Notes under the pieces: generated by a model
Databases searched by the model: none
The model's input: the letters and a program-made list of their open reading frames with translations, nothing else
Told to the model about the DNA's origin: nothing
Translations under genes and position numbers: made by a program
NCBI RefSeq assembly: GCF_016801865.2
Contig: NC_068939.1
Coordinates: 153,208,240-153,272,239 of the forward strand
Direction: 5' to 3'
Source of the DNA: Culex pipiens pallens
Taxonomy: Eukaryota > Arthropoda > Insecta > Diptera > Culicidae
Length of the DNA stretch: 64,000 nucleotides
Part shown: positions 21,783-32,467 of the stretch, piece by piece
Position numbering within the stretch: position 1 is the first letter of the stretch
Layout of the letters: each line of letters begins with the position of its first letter

Positions 21783-22759
21783 GATAAAAATCATAGAGAA
21801 TTGCTCACCTTGCAAAAGTCATCAAATCGAGCTAAAAAGCCTTAATCTTAAAGCTTTTCCCCTACAATCTAATATTTCGTACTCCTCAAAGGATTCCAAG
21901 TTGGAACAAAGCAGCAAATTTGACAGAGAGCAACCTATTTTTAATCCTTCCCCTGTTCGAACGAGGATCCATAACATTTTGGCACGCGTTTCCACCATTA
22001 ACCTTCAGTCGCTGGGAAAAACAAACCACTTCAAAAAAGGCTCCCGACTCCCAAAAGTCGGAAAAGCCACGAGTCACGACCGGGAGTGGGAGAGGGTGGT
22101 ATTGGAAAACGCAAGAGCTCGTAAACGCTTTTAATTGCCTTCATTATTGGAAAAGTGGCATTCCATGGTGCGTTTTCCGTTGGCAGGTAACGCCGGGAAA
22201 ATAGGGAGGAAAAACCATCGTCTAAATAACAACTGTTTTACACGCCCTCTGGTCGATGGGGTGAGCAAAAAAAACGAAGGGAACGCGCTTCATATCGTAA
22301 AATTCCTGAATAATCAATAGGGTTCGAACATACCGCGAAGGGAAGAAGGTTCGACCAGGTTTTGGTGTTTTACGACCCGCAATTAATCGGATTAGAGTGC
22401 TTCAAAGGGAATAAAAACGTGTTACCAGATAAGGGCATGATTTCGCGATTTGAGAGCGCATCGATCGTAAATCAAGCCCATTTTCTGGCGCTCGCGCTCG
22501 TAGCTCATTGTATTATACCAGACGTGGTTTGGTTGTGGAATTTGACGGAAGTTAGTTGCAGACGCAAGACTTTTATTTGTTTGGAGAGGAATTAATTTGA
22601 AACTCGATTTTTTTATTTGCTAAGGAATGAATACTTTTTAAAGCGAGTTTCAACCATGAAATAAGTCTTTAATGATATTATACATTTTATTCAAATTCGG
22701 ATAATTGCATGATCAGCACTTTTTTTGAATCTGCGAGATTCAGTGGCAGATATGAGGTA
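21783..22759. other. Intergenic, GC-richer single-copy-looking island
   Basis: This is the right flank of the Jockey insertion. About 21950-22560 is less AT-rich than its surroundings and shows no relation to other parts of the window. Frames up to 119 codons occur here on both strands, overlapping each other, and none looks like a known protein. It could be a conserved non-coding or intronic region, which is inference only. Confidence 0.4.
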
Positions 22760-22974
22760 CCGTAATCTGGGGTGAATCGGGACTACAGTCTGAATAGGGA
22801 CAGCAGTTTTTAGAGCACTTAAAGCTTTTAAATTTGAAAATTGATGTACACATTTTGTTGGCCTGAGTCTGTTCTAACCGAAACCATCATGAAAAATCAA
22901 AATATTGTGCTCCAACATGGTTAAAACTGCTGTCCCAATTCGCCCCATGTGTCCCAATTGACCCCAGTTTACGG
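22760..22974. mobile_element. 215-bp MITE with CCGTAA-type TIRs and TA flanks
   Basis: The left end CCGTAATCTGGGGTGAATCG is matched by the inverted right end, which reads CCGTAAACTGGGGTCAATTG on the other strand. TA flanks both sides (22758-22759 and 22975-22976). CTGTCCC and its complement recur inside. No coding capacity. Confidence 0.85.
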
Positions 22975-22976
22975 TA

Positions 22977-23539
22977 TTTGTTTTTTTTCTTCGACATAAA
23001 GCTGTTGCAAATATTTTTCAAAGTCAAAAACGGTCTAGTCCGGGCAAAAAAAAATGCTTTCAAAAAACATCGTAATTTTAAGTGCAATCAGCTGAAAGTG
23101 CTTTCCGCTGCCTTTATAATCATTTTTAATATGTTTGGGTCAATTCAAATATTTTTAGCATAAATTTCGTTTTCCGTTTTTTAAACTTGGATTTTTCTGA
23201 AGACTTATGATTGCTATACTACTGTATAATGCATTTTGCATGCCTTTTTATATCGAAATGTTGAAATTCTAGCTTGTTATTTCAATTTTTATATTTTTTT
23301 GTACATTTTACGTCACTGACAACAACTTCAAAAATGTCGAGATGTGTTATGGATGATTATAATCTTAGAGAGGGTACTGAAAAAATATAAAACGCGTAAA
23401 ATAGAGAATAGTTCACCCAGATCCGTATCTTGGGTCCACGGTGCCCTTAGCGAAGCATCAATTTGGCACCCCTCGCAAATTTACTAGCATTTTAATGTTA
23501 AATTTCAATGATTGCTTCAATGAGTTTTGATTTATTAAC
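22977..23539. other. AT-rich intergenic, nothing recognised
   Basis: No repeat or gene stands out. A short GC-richer piece near 23415-23480 (GGGTCCACGGTGCCCTTAGC) is not found elsewhere in the window. Confidence 0.4.
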
Positions 23540-23950
23540 AACTTTTGTTCTACGAAAAACTTTACTTCTCTTGTTTTATGTTTTTCTTGTATCATTTTTT
23601 GTATTTTAATTTGCATTTATCTTGTTTAGTTTATGTTTGTCTTGGTAGTAACTGGCTTATTCTACCACCTCCTATCATTACATTTTGCTTATCCATTTTT
23701 TTCATGTTTTTACAGTCACTTTCTCAATTTTTTGATAGTTTTTCACATTTTCTGCTATAAAATGGCACCATTATCATTTAAATTGTAAAAAAATACGAAG
23801 AGGCATAGTCTGGGACACTAGACAAATTACTGCATACTTCTTTTTACTTAAAATATAGGAAATGTTAGTAAAAAACACAGCCAAAGTTGACCCCTAAAAA
23901 AATGATTTTTTTTAAAACATTGGCAAAGTCACATAAAACAAGTAAAACTT
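23540..23950 (+). repeat. Dispersed repeat, copy 1 (partner at 42872-43270)
   Basis: About 400 bp starting CAACTTTTGTTCTACGAAAA and including GGCATAGTCTGGGACACTAG and CACAGCCAAAGTTGACCC recur in the same orientation 19 kb downstream with moderate divergence. No inverted termini or coding frame are evident, so the class of element is unknown. Confidence 0.85.
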
Positions 23951-24784
23951 TCAACCCATAAATTTTCTAAAATTTTAAGAGTTCTTCTTTCTTATGCTTT
24001 TTAAATGATCAAAAATTGTTTAAAAATGGATTTTTTGCGATTTTTTAAATCGAAGCCCGTCTAAAGGCGGGGTTGGGATGTAGAGGGTTATGTTATCAAA
24101 TTAATATGAGACAGGATGAAATGAAAATGTTGAAATAAAGTAGACTGATTATTTTTTTAGGGTTTCATGTACATTTTTTTTGATAATCGAAAATTATAGC
24201 AGGATTTTTTTTCCGTTATATTTTTTTTATTTTTTTTTCAAGTTTAACGTGCAGAATCGAATGTTTAATAATGAAAAAAAATGCTTAACCTTGGTAAAAA
24301 TTTGATACTTTCTAAGCCCTCAGAATTCCATTTCAGTGAAATTAGAAAAGAAAAAAATGCTTCTCCAGATAAAAAGGTAGCATAATTTTTTAATAAAAAT
24401 CTATTAAATATTATTTAAAATCTAGGGCAATTTTTGATAAAACTTATTTCATAGTTAAATGTCTTTATTATTTATTTTTTGTATTGACAATTTTTTTGTG
24501 TTTTATTGATTTATTTTTAATTTTTCAAAATTAAATTCTAGGTTCTAGATGATTCAAACTTATTGTACAGAGGCAATAAATTATAAATATTTCTAAACAA
24601 TGGTATTTTATTGTTTTTAACTAAAACTAAATAAGTCTTCAAGGCGCTTTGAAATGGTATTTTTTTTTAAATTTTGCCGAAACGGCCATAAATGACACAA
24701 TGAGTACAAAAACATGATGTGCAAGATTAGCAATTTCTTCAACACCGGTAAAACTAAAACTGAAAACTTATGTCCAAAGCAGCT
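23951..24784. other. Very AT-rich intergenic DNA
   Basis: Dominated by A and T runs, with no repeat family or gene recognised. Confidence 0.4.
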
Positions 24785-24955
24785 TATGTGCTCTGAAAAA
24801 AAAACAATAACTCCCGCAGTAGACGGCCCCTTCAATATCGACACAGAGGGAGTCCACTGTAAAATGTTTGAAATTATAGAACGAAAAGTCAAAGCATGGT
24901 GTTTGAAGGAACTGAAAAAAATATTGACAGATAGAGATCAACAACAAGAGAGTTG
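24785..24955. repeat. Fragment of the CAGTCGACTCTCTGG MITE family
   Basis: It contains CCCCTTCAATATCGACACAG, AAATTATAGAACGAAAAGTC and a right end reading GTCAACTCTCTTGTTG on the minus strand, all related to the elements at 25536-25908 and 41228-41645. AAATTATAGAACG is the unoccupied form of the site into which another MITE inserted at 25595. Confidence 0.65.
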
Positions 24956-25535
24956 ACGCATTTTGAAAAATAAAGTTTGGTTTTCAGTCAAACGTTACAG
25001 CCGTTTTAATTTTAAAACGAATTAATTTCAAAACACAATTATTTTGAAAATCGCAGGAAATATCAATCTAAGAGGTGGCATATGAAAGGAGAATTCGTGC
25101 TCAAAATATCCAAAAGGTCATTTTTGAAATTTGAAATATCTTCATTTTGACATGTCAAAATTTTTGTAGAAAAGTATATGTTTCATACAAACTCAATATA
25201 TGACTATAAGTAAATACTTTGGAAATTTGGCTATTTTGAGGGCTGATTAAGATTCACAGCCAAAATTACATGAAAATAACTTATAATTTTACAATTTTAG
25301 AGTTGGAAAGAAAGTTTTACTAAGTCTTATACTTCATTCTGCTGTGGTCCAAACTTTTTAATACTATATTCATTTTGAACAGCTAATTTGATACTTATTG
25401 AAAAAAATGCAGTAGAATTATTCAAACAGTTGATTTCGGCGCCAAAGGTCAATCATTTTTTTAAAATATAGTAATTTTGTAATCAGTAATCATCGATTTC
25501 GACGCCCTCTAAGGTACGTCGCTGAGAACACATAT

Positions 25536-25908
25536 AGTGGACTCTCTCGTTGTCGATATTGAATAGACCGTCGAGAGCGGGAGGTATCAAATTAGGGTAG
25601 AGTAGTCATCAATGAGACACGGGGAACAATGATAAAATGGCTCTCACAAGTCGTAGTTTCAAGGCAAGCCAATTTTCAACCAAACGGGCTGAAATTTGGG
25701 CTGGAGGCCCCATTTTGAGTACTCTTTCGGGCAATCTCATATACTTTTTGATTTGAGCAATTTTATTTTATTTTTTTTTGACCCGGGCTAATGACTACCC
25801 TACCCTATAGAACGAAAAATCAAAGCAATCTATTTGAAGGGGCTGAAAAATTTATTGACAGCTGGAGCAATATTGATATCGAGAAGATCTACAGCCAGAG
25901 AGTCACTG
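25536..25908. mobile_element. MITE of the CAGTCGACTCTCTGG family, interrupted by a second MITE
   Basis: The left end GTGGACTCTCTCGTTGTCGA and right end CCAGAGAGTCACTG are inverted relatives of the termini at 41228-41645, and TA lies outside each end. A separate 211-bp element sits inside at 25595-25805. Without it the parent would be about 160 bp. Confidence 0.75.
25595..25805. mobile_element. 211-bp MITE with GGGTAGAGTAGTCAT TIRs, nested
   Basis: The left end GGGTAGAGTAGTCATCAATG is mirrored by a right end reading GGGTAGGGTAGTCATTAG on the minus strand. TA flanks it at 25593-25594 and 25806-25807. The related sequence near 24869-24881 shows the site without the insertion (AAATTATAGAACG), which confirms a TA duplication. 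It is a short, internally deleted relative of the 923-bp element at 31143-32065. Confidence 0.9.
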
Positions 25909-25909
25909 T

Positions 25910-27460
25910 ATTATCGCCTAGAGTATTATCGAGTTATGATCAACCAATTTGACACAAATGCCATCATGCCACATATAGCTTAAGGTTAAGCACTCACTTC
26001 TTACTCCATCCAATTTGTATGTAAACAACTTATTTTGTGAAACTGTTTATAGAAACTTGCTTACTCACAGTAAGTTGAGCTATTTATCCCTCGATTTCAG
26101 TTGAATCAGCTAAATGGTTATCAGAAAATTTCTCAGAAAAATATAGTCTATCATTGCAAAGTCAACGTTTACTATAGCATATATGCTGTCGGAAGCAAAA
26201 CGTCTCCAAAAGATAAACTTTGCCTCAGAACATCGGTCGGGTTATCAAAACGACACAACTCTCAGCTGGATGCATTTATGTGTTCACAGCTAGTCAAGCT
26301 TAACTCGCTGTCAGCGTGCTCTGTTGCCACAATTGTGTTATAACAAGGAACTTATGAAGGAAAATTTAATCAATAAGATCAAAACGCAATTATATAAATC
26401 GTTTGCCGCACACCATACAAACACAAATGAAAAATGTGACAAAAGGACACAAGTGCAACGAACGGGCAGAGCTTAGGACCAAATTACTAAAGCATACAAT
26501 CCACATCACTTATCGTCGTCACATTGCAACATGGCGCGGAACGAACCGACCGACCGACGGCCCGTCCGTTCCAGACAGACAACACTTAATTACTGACCGG
26601 ACGACCAACTTACTGATTGCTGGTGTAAATCATGTTGCCTGAATAATAGTGTGTGCTGAGAAATTGCAGAAAGCCCGGCTCCACCCTTTTGTCATTTCCG
26701 GGGAGGGGGAGGTTGGGGCAAATTGAGCCTCGGTTCTTGGTTTTGGATGTGGCGCTCTAAGTAATTCCGAAGTTCCCTTAAACAGTTAACCAAGAACCAA
26801 CAGTGCAAACAATCACAGAGTTCTAACCAAGACGATACTACTGGAACCTTGTTTTGCAGAGGCGTGTGTGCACTTTCCACAGCTGTGTAGACACGCGTAC
26901 AGAACAAAATCCTAGAAGCTTCTTCGAGGCCCCTTTTTCGGCCGTTTGTGCAGCACACACTTGGCGTGATTGCATTTCAAGTTGGAGCGAGACTTTGCCG
27001 GCCTCAACTGACCTCGCCACCCCAACACACAACTTTACCCCCTCCAAAAAGGCTACAAACATGCAACGGGAAGGAATGTACCATGCAAAACAATCATTTG
27101 TCTTCCTGGGGCTGCAATCCTTCAAGGCGGCCAACCGAGAGCGTCCGACTGGCCATGTTGGTTTTTTTGGTTGAAACTCGACAGGGGTGGGGGGTGGGGG
27201 GTGGGGGGGGGGGGTTGTAGTAGATAAAACTCTTCAACATGCATGCTTTGGGTGGGAATGTTGTCGGTGTACATGGGGGAGGTATGCGAGCGATAAAGGA
27301 ATGTACGACGAAATTGCATCCGAGACTTCATACTTTAATTGATGTTGGTATTCTACGGGAAGAAAAGCGGCAAAATCAACGATGAAAATTTTCAATATTT
27401 GCTAGCCCCTCCTATCGCCAAATTTTACGAAACTCGGAAATATTTGATTGGAAATAGCAT
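25910..27460. other. Intergenic, mostly single-copy, with a G-rich tract
   Basis: A segment at about 25983-26105 resembles 35305-35435 (both have CTTATTTTGT.AAACTGTTTA and a TTTCAGTTGAA stretch), so it is a weak dispersed repeat. About 26340-27330 is GC-richer and looks unique. Several overlapping frames of 80-106 codons occur on both strands without family resemblance. No gene is supported. Confidence 0.4.
27185..27214 (+). repeat. G-rich tract with G-quadruplex potential
   Basis: Four runs of at least four G, separated by single T bases and ending in a 12-G run, lie within about 30 bases. This satisfies the usual four-tract G-quadruplex pattern on the plus strand. Confidence 0.85.
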
Positions 27461-27752
27461 AACTACTAAGATGTAACGAAATGGGTCGCTGGGCGCTCTT
27501 CGGCAAAGTTGTTTCATGTAACACAAACTATAAACTTAAAAGGTTTTTGAAAAAAAGGCGGGGTCTGAAAACTGGCAAAAACCAAAACGCATCGAATTGA
27601 CGGGTTACATCCCATTTAAACTTAAAATTGAAAGCGCCAGGTCCTATCGTAACTAATAAATCTTATATTTGGAATTCGGGCTCAGTACACTTAGGTGATC
27701 ATGCCCTGAATTGCCCGAAAAATTGACCCATTTTGTTACATCCTAATAACTA
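27461..27752. mobile_element. ~290-bp TIR element, GATGTAACGAAATGGGTC type
   Basis: The left end TAACTACTAAGATGTAACGA (followed by AATGGGTC) is mirrored by GACCCATTTTGTTACATC at 27725-27742. Its right edge abuts, at a TA, a fragment starting CAGACCGAACTCGATTATCC (27753-27780) that resembles the terminus of the MITE at 49554-49906. Confidence 0.7.
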
Positions 27753-27874
27753 CAGACCGAACTCGATTATCCGAATTCCTCCGCCAAAACTCATTTCTTG
27801 AAATCGTTTAAATTTTTGTGGTAGCTTTAACAAACTTCTGAAAAAAAAATAAAACCCTCACTTCCGTAAATCCT

Positions 27875-29785
27875 TTAGTAATTCTCCGCCAATTGCGTGA
27901 AACTTTGTCCTAAGGGGTAATTTTTGTCCTTAATCACGAATTTTAGGTCCTTTTTTTGATATGTCGTGAAGAAGGGGTGGTACGACCCCTTCCATTTTTG
28001 AACATGCGAAAAAAGAGGTGTTTTTCAATAATTTGCAGCCTGAAGCGGTGATGAGATAGAAATTTGGTGTCAAAGGGACTTTTATGTAAAACTGGACGCC
28101 CCATTTGATGGCGTACTCAAAATTTTGAAAAAACGTATCTTTCATCAAAAAAGCACAAAAAAAGTTTTGAAAATTCTCCCATTTTCCGTTACTCAACTGT
28201 TATTTTTTTTTTGGAACATGTCATTTTAAGGGAAATTTAATGTACTTTTCGAATCTACATTTACCCAGAAGGGTCATTTTTTCATTAAGAACAAAATTTT
28301 TCATTTTAAAATTTCGTGTTTTTTCTAACTTTACAGGGGTATTTTTTAGAGTGTAACAATGTTCTACAAAGTTGTAAAGCAGACAATGACAAAAATAATA
28401 TTTGTAAACATAAGGGATTTGCTTGTAACCATCACGAGTTATCGCGATTTTACGAAAAAAAAAAAGTTTTGGAAAAGTTGGTCGTCGTTGATCATGGCCG
28501 TTCACGGTCACCCGCGACAGACACGAATGACAAAACAAAAAGAAACGCAAAAAGTAACTTTTTCAAAAAACTTCAAAACGTGATTTTTATAAGCAAATCC
28601 CTTATGTTTACATATCAAATTTTTTGTAATTGCCTGCTCTACCACTTTGTAGAACATTGTTGTAGAACATTGTTACACACTTAAAATTAACCCTGCAAAG
28701 TTAGAATAAACACGAAATTTTAAAATTAAAAAAAATGCTCTAAATGAAAAAATGACCCTTCTGGGTAAATGTAGATTCGAATAGTACATCAAATCAAATT
28801 AAAATAACACGCTCCAATTTTTTTATAGTTGAGGAACGGAAAATAGTAGAGTTTTTTACAACTTTTTTTGTGTTTATTTCGATGAACAATACGTTTTTTG
28901 GAATTTTGAGTACGCCATCAAACGGGCGTCCAATTTTACGTAAATGTCCCTTTGACATCAAATTTCCATCCCATCACCTTTTCAGGCTGCAAATTACTGA
29001 AAAACATGTCTTTTTTCGCATCTTCAAAAATGGAAGGGGTCGTACAGTCATCCCACATATTCGGAACACCCACAAATTCAGAACACTTTTGTGGTAATTT
29101 GTCAAAAACATGCCAAATGCAGCTTTTGTGTCGACCCTACTATTCTTGCTATTTCACTAACAAAAGCAGTACTTTTTGAACAAAAAACCCCTTTCCAAGA
29201 CTACTTTATCCAGAGCAGCAAAACTCTGCCTCCAAATTGCCTGTTCCATGATTGTGGGATGTTATTGTGCCTCCCACAATTGTGGAACACCTGAATTCAA
29301 ATGATATTTTCACAAAAAAAGTTATCAGACCATGGATAAAACATCCCTAAGCTTGAGTTTCACTGGTTGCATTGTGTGAAGTCATTATTTTGTTACAAAT
29401 ATGTACTTCTGGAGAGATCAAAGTTTGTTTACATCCGTAAGAAAAAAGTGTTCCGAATTTGTGGATTTCAAGGGTAAAAGTTTTTCTTCAAAAACTTGAT
29501 ATAAAAGTTAAAATTTGCATTTTTTCGATACAGCATTCGAAAGATCGCAAGAAAAGCTTTCAAATGAAAGTAAAAGCTAATCATCAAGTTCAATTATCGA
29601 TTTTCTATGATTTTCTTAACATTGGCCGATCTGTAAACTGTTCCGAATATGAGGGATGACTGTACCACCCCTCACGGGATATCAAAAAACTGAGACAAAA
29701 GTTACCCCTTAACACAAAGTTTCGCGCAATTCGAAGAGGGGTCGGAGCAACTTTTCCCGATTTCGTGTGAGTTAGTAGAGATTTA
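27875..29785. mobile_element. Large foldback element, interrupted by a nested MITE
   Basis: The left arm, about 27875-28480, is repeated inverted at about 28560-29785; the shared landmarks are GGGGTCGTACCACCCC, TGATGGCGTACTCA and AGAGTGTAACAATGTTCTAC. The centre (28480-28555) contains CATGGCCGTTCACGGTCACC. The right arm holds a separate 618-bp element at 29045-29662. The left arm has lost about 45 bases next to its outer end compared with relatives near 16146 and 50106. No protein-coding frame is shared between copies. It would form a very long hairpin if transcribed. Confidence 0.88.
29045..29662. mobile_element. 618-bp TA-flanked MITE nested in the foldback right arm
   Basis: The ends CAGTCATCCCACATATTCGG and, inverted, CAGTCATCCCTCATATTCGG match at 19 of 20 bases. 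TA lies at 29043-29044 and 29663-29664. The opposite arm of the host palindrome keeps the empty site with a single TA (27981-27982, GGTGGTACGACC). Further GTTCCGAATTTGTGG-type copies of the end motif lie inside near 29070 and 29449. No transposase frame is seen. Confidence 0.93.
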
Positions 29786-30106
29786 CCCCCTTATAATAAG
29801 AAGTAAACAGATTCTCTTCTGCCAAATTGTTTAAAAATATATATTCTAAATGGTTATTTCTCTTATTTAACTTAAAACTCCAATACCAAAACCTTCGGTG
29901 AAATTTCCTGAGGATTGTGGAAATGTCCAAATTTAAAAAAAAAAATCTGTACCAATACAGGGCAAAAAACTATGATGCTAGCACTATTAAACAAATTTGT
30001 TCCACTAAAATCGTCTAATTATGAGAATAACTTCCAAAAACCATGGTCTTGTAGTGCACAAAATTTCGTAACTTTCTACTTAGAAGAGTTTGGTCTGTTA
30101 CAAAAA
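29786..30106. other. AT-rich intergenic, nothing recognised
   Basis: Short AT-rich gap between repeats, with no gene or family match. Confidence 0.4.
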
Positions 30107-30288
30107 CACGGAAAAAAATGATAGTGATATTCATCAGGAAATGGTGACAGATTTTGTGTCAAAAATAATGTGTAACATTACATCAGAAACTAGTGAATTT
30201 TCATTAGGTTTACATTTTTACACATTTTATAGGTAATATTACAACCAACCAAATTTTCAACTATCCAAAATCAAACTTCTTTTCTGTG
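30107..30288. mobile_element. Short MITE of the CACAGAAAAAAATG type
   Basis: The left end CACGGAAAAAAATGATAG and right end TTCTTTTCTGTG are inverted partners. The interior has CATCAGGAAATGGTGACAGA, shared with a second copy at 30945, plus GTAATATTAC. TA is present on the right; the left TA seems mutated. Confidence 0.65.
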
Positions 30289-30944
30289 TATCTGTTTTAC
30301 CCCACTTCCCTTTGTCTTTGAACGCACATTGGGCATGTCGATGGACTGTCTCATTTATAAACAAACAAATTTGTGTACGTTTTTTTAATTTTTCCCGTGG
30401 TAGCGGGAACTAATTCTGCCAAAAATAGTGTTTTTGTTTTTTTTATTATTTTCCCTTGTTTCTATAGATTTAACTTTAAAGTAACAAAAAAGTTTCAAGC
30501 ATGTTAAAAGCACTGATTGGAAGATAAAAGTATCTCAAAACAAAGTACCGTCCAGACCCCCTTAAAGAAATAATTATATTTTGATATATTTTCTTACTTG
30601 AAACATTTAATTTGACTTCTGCGACCGGATTTTATTCAAATTGTAATGGTTGATTTCCATTAAATCGCAAAATGTTTCAAAAGTTCATCTCCACCATTTT
30701 GGCCACCATCTTGAATTTAAAAACTGGATTTCCTCCAGATTTCTTGAGCAAAGTAATACATATTTTTGGTTTTTTTTTCAATTTTGTTCCATTTCCTTCG
30801 GGTAGTCGAGTCTGAACTGTACTCAAATTTGAAAACATTTGAAAACATTAAGGGACCATCCATAAACCACTTGAACGCTTTAAGAAAGAGAAGAGGGGGG
30901 CCTTGGCGATTGTCCACGTTCCATACAAAAAGAAATTTTAGCTA
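30289..30944. repeat. Intergenic with fragments of two repeat families
   Basis: Near 30690-30825 the motifs CACCATTTTGGCCACCAT and CCTTCGGGTAGTCGAGTCTG match the interior and right end of the MITE at 49554-49906. Near 30850-30935, GGGACCATCCATAAACCAC, a G-rich run and TTGTCCACGTTCCATACAAA form a second repeat type I recall from mosquito genomes. Nothing codes for protein. Confidence 0.5.
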
Positions 30945-31100
30945 CACAGAAAAAATATGATGGTAACATTCATCAGGAAATGGTGACAGATTTTGTGTCA
31001 AAAAAAGTGTGATATTACATCAGAAAATGATGAATTTTGAAAATAAATTTGGGGTGAGAAAAGATTTTCTTGTTAATCAAATCATGTATTTCTTGTTTTG
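30945..31100. mobile_element. Second copy of the CACAGAAAAAAATG MITE, right end unclear
   Basis: It starts CACAGAAAAAATATGATGG after a TA (30943-30944) and shares CATTCATCAGGAAATGGTGA and ATTACATCAGAAA with 30107-30288. The right end is diverged. My end point is a guess. Confidence 0.55.
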
Positions 31101-31142
31101 TGTTTTATTTCAAATAAAACCTTTATTTCATGTTAACATATA

Positions 31143-32065
31143 GGGTAGAGTAGTCATCAATGAGACACGGGGAACAATGATAAAATGGCTCTCAAAAGTC
31201 GTGGTTTCAACCAATCAGGCTCATATTTGGGGGAAAGGTGTGTCTATTGGATACACGTCTGCCATGAAAGTGGCTTTGGTTATGGACGCTCCCTTGAAAA
31301 GTTATTCATAAATGTTTGATTCTGGGGTGTAAAAGTAAATTATGGACAAAAAATACTTTTTCGCTCGTAGGCTGCCATTTACACCAAAACTAATATTTCT
31401 TCAAATTTTTTTCGACGTTCTATAGGGATTGAGTTGGGCTACAATGTCCTTTCATTAGGTTTGGCCAAAATTTAGAATATACCCAGAATCCAGGGCTGTC
31501 TCATTGTTCCCCACTCATTTCAGCCCATGGGTAACAATGAGACACTTCGATTTTTCTTCATTAAACTTTTCAAAATCTATGGAAATCTTTCAAAACATGA
31601 ATTGAAAGTGATTTTTGGCATATTTATAGAGTTTTAACTTCATTTAACCAAAAATATAAAGTTATTTGGTATAAATATAGGGATTTTACAAAATTTTAAT
31701 ACTTTTTAGTATAACTTTTGTTAATTAAAGTTTCATGTTGGCAAAATTGCTTTAAAATGTTCAAGGCAAGTCACCTGCAATGGAACAATACAAAAACATG
31801 ATGTTTTACTAGAAAAGTATTGATTTTCGTAGAGTGTCTCATTGTTCCCCACCTGTCTCATTGTTCCTGCCAAGTGCGTCTACAATGAGACAGTTGAATA
31901 ACTCTGGCTATAGAGTTCGGATCGATCTCATATTTTGGTCAATGTTAGAACACATTAAAAGAAAGAAAATGCAACAAAAAGCTCATTAAAACATGCTGAT
32001 GAAAAAAATAGAAAAATCGTTGAAAGTTGAAAACCAAAAGTGTCTCATTGATGACTACTCTACCC
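31143..32065. mobile_element. 923-bp TIR element, GGGTAGAGTAGTCATCAATG family, complete copy
   Basis: The termini GGGTAGAGTAGTCATCAATG (followed by AGACAC) and their near-perfect inverted copy at the right end are flanked by TA at 31141-31142 and 32066-32067. The phrase TGTCTCATTGTTCC recurs several times inside in both orientations. A partial copy lies at 47645-48678 and a short derivative at 25595-25805. No transposase frame is present, so it is non-autonomous. Confidence 0.9.
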
Positions 32066-32067
32066 TA

Positions 32068-32379
32068 ACAAAGAAACAGTGATAACGTTAATTTTGGCAA
32101 CCACATCGGTCTTCCGACACACTAAATAAACAACGACGAACAACACGAACGGCAAGTTTTCTATTTTCAGAACGCGGCAGCGAGCTACTCAACTCATGCC
32201 ACTCTACTGCTTCTGCTTATTAGCGGTAATGAATCGGACGCGCTGTTAGCAATGAATCATTCAAGTCGGCTCCGTCGCTGTGCCGCTTGCTCGCAGATAA
32301 GACAACTCGACGTCGGTAGAAGTGCTCGACTGTACGGCAGTTTCAGCTTGTGTGAGATTCTTGCCGTAGCACGCAACAG
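32068..32379. other. Upstream flank of the tRNA gene, apparently unique
   Basis: GC-richer than the neighbouring repeats and unrelated to other parts of the window. TAATGAATCGGACGCGCTGT and AGCAATGAATCATTC form a loose local repeat. No second tRNA is present. Confidence 0.4.
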
Positions 32380-32451
32380 TCCTCGATAGTATAGTGGTCA
32401 GTATCCCCGCCTGTCACGCGGGAGACCGGGGTTCAATTCCCCGTCGGGGAG
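32380..32451 (+). tRNA. tRNA-Asp(GTC)
   Basis: A 72-base sequence folds as a standard tRNA: acceptor TCCTCGA pairs with TCGGGGA (one U-G), the anticodon stem CCCGC/GCGGG encloses loop CTGTCAC with anticodon GTC at 32413-32415, and the T arm CCGGG-TTCAATT-CCCCG carries a perfect B box GGTTCAATTCC. The A box TAGTATAGTGG is intact, there is no intron, and no encoded CCA, as expected in eukaryotes. It delivers aspartate during cytoplasmic translation. It differs little from other insect tRNA-Asp genes as I recall them. Confidence 0.97.
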
Positions 32452-32460
32452 GTAAGTTGA

Positions 32461-32467
32461 TTTTTTT
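32461..32467 (+). terminator. Pol III terminator of tRNA-Asp
   Basis: A run of seven T begins ten bases after the tRNA 3' end, a standard RNA polymerase III stop. Confidence 0.85.
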
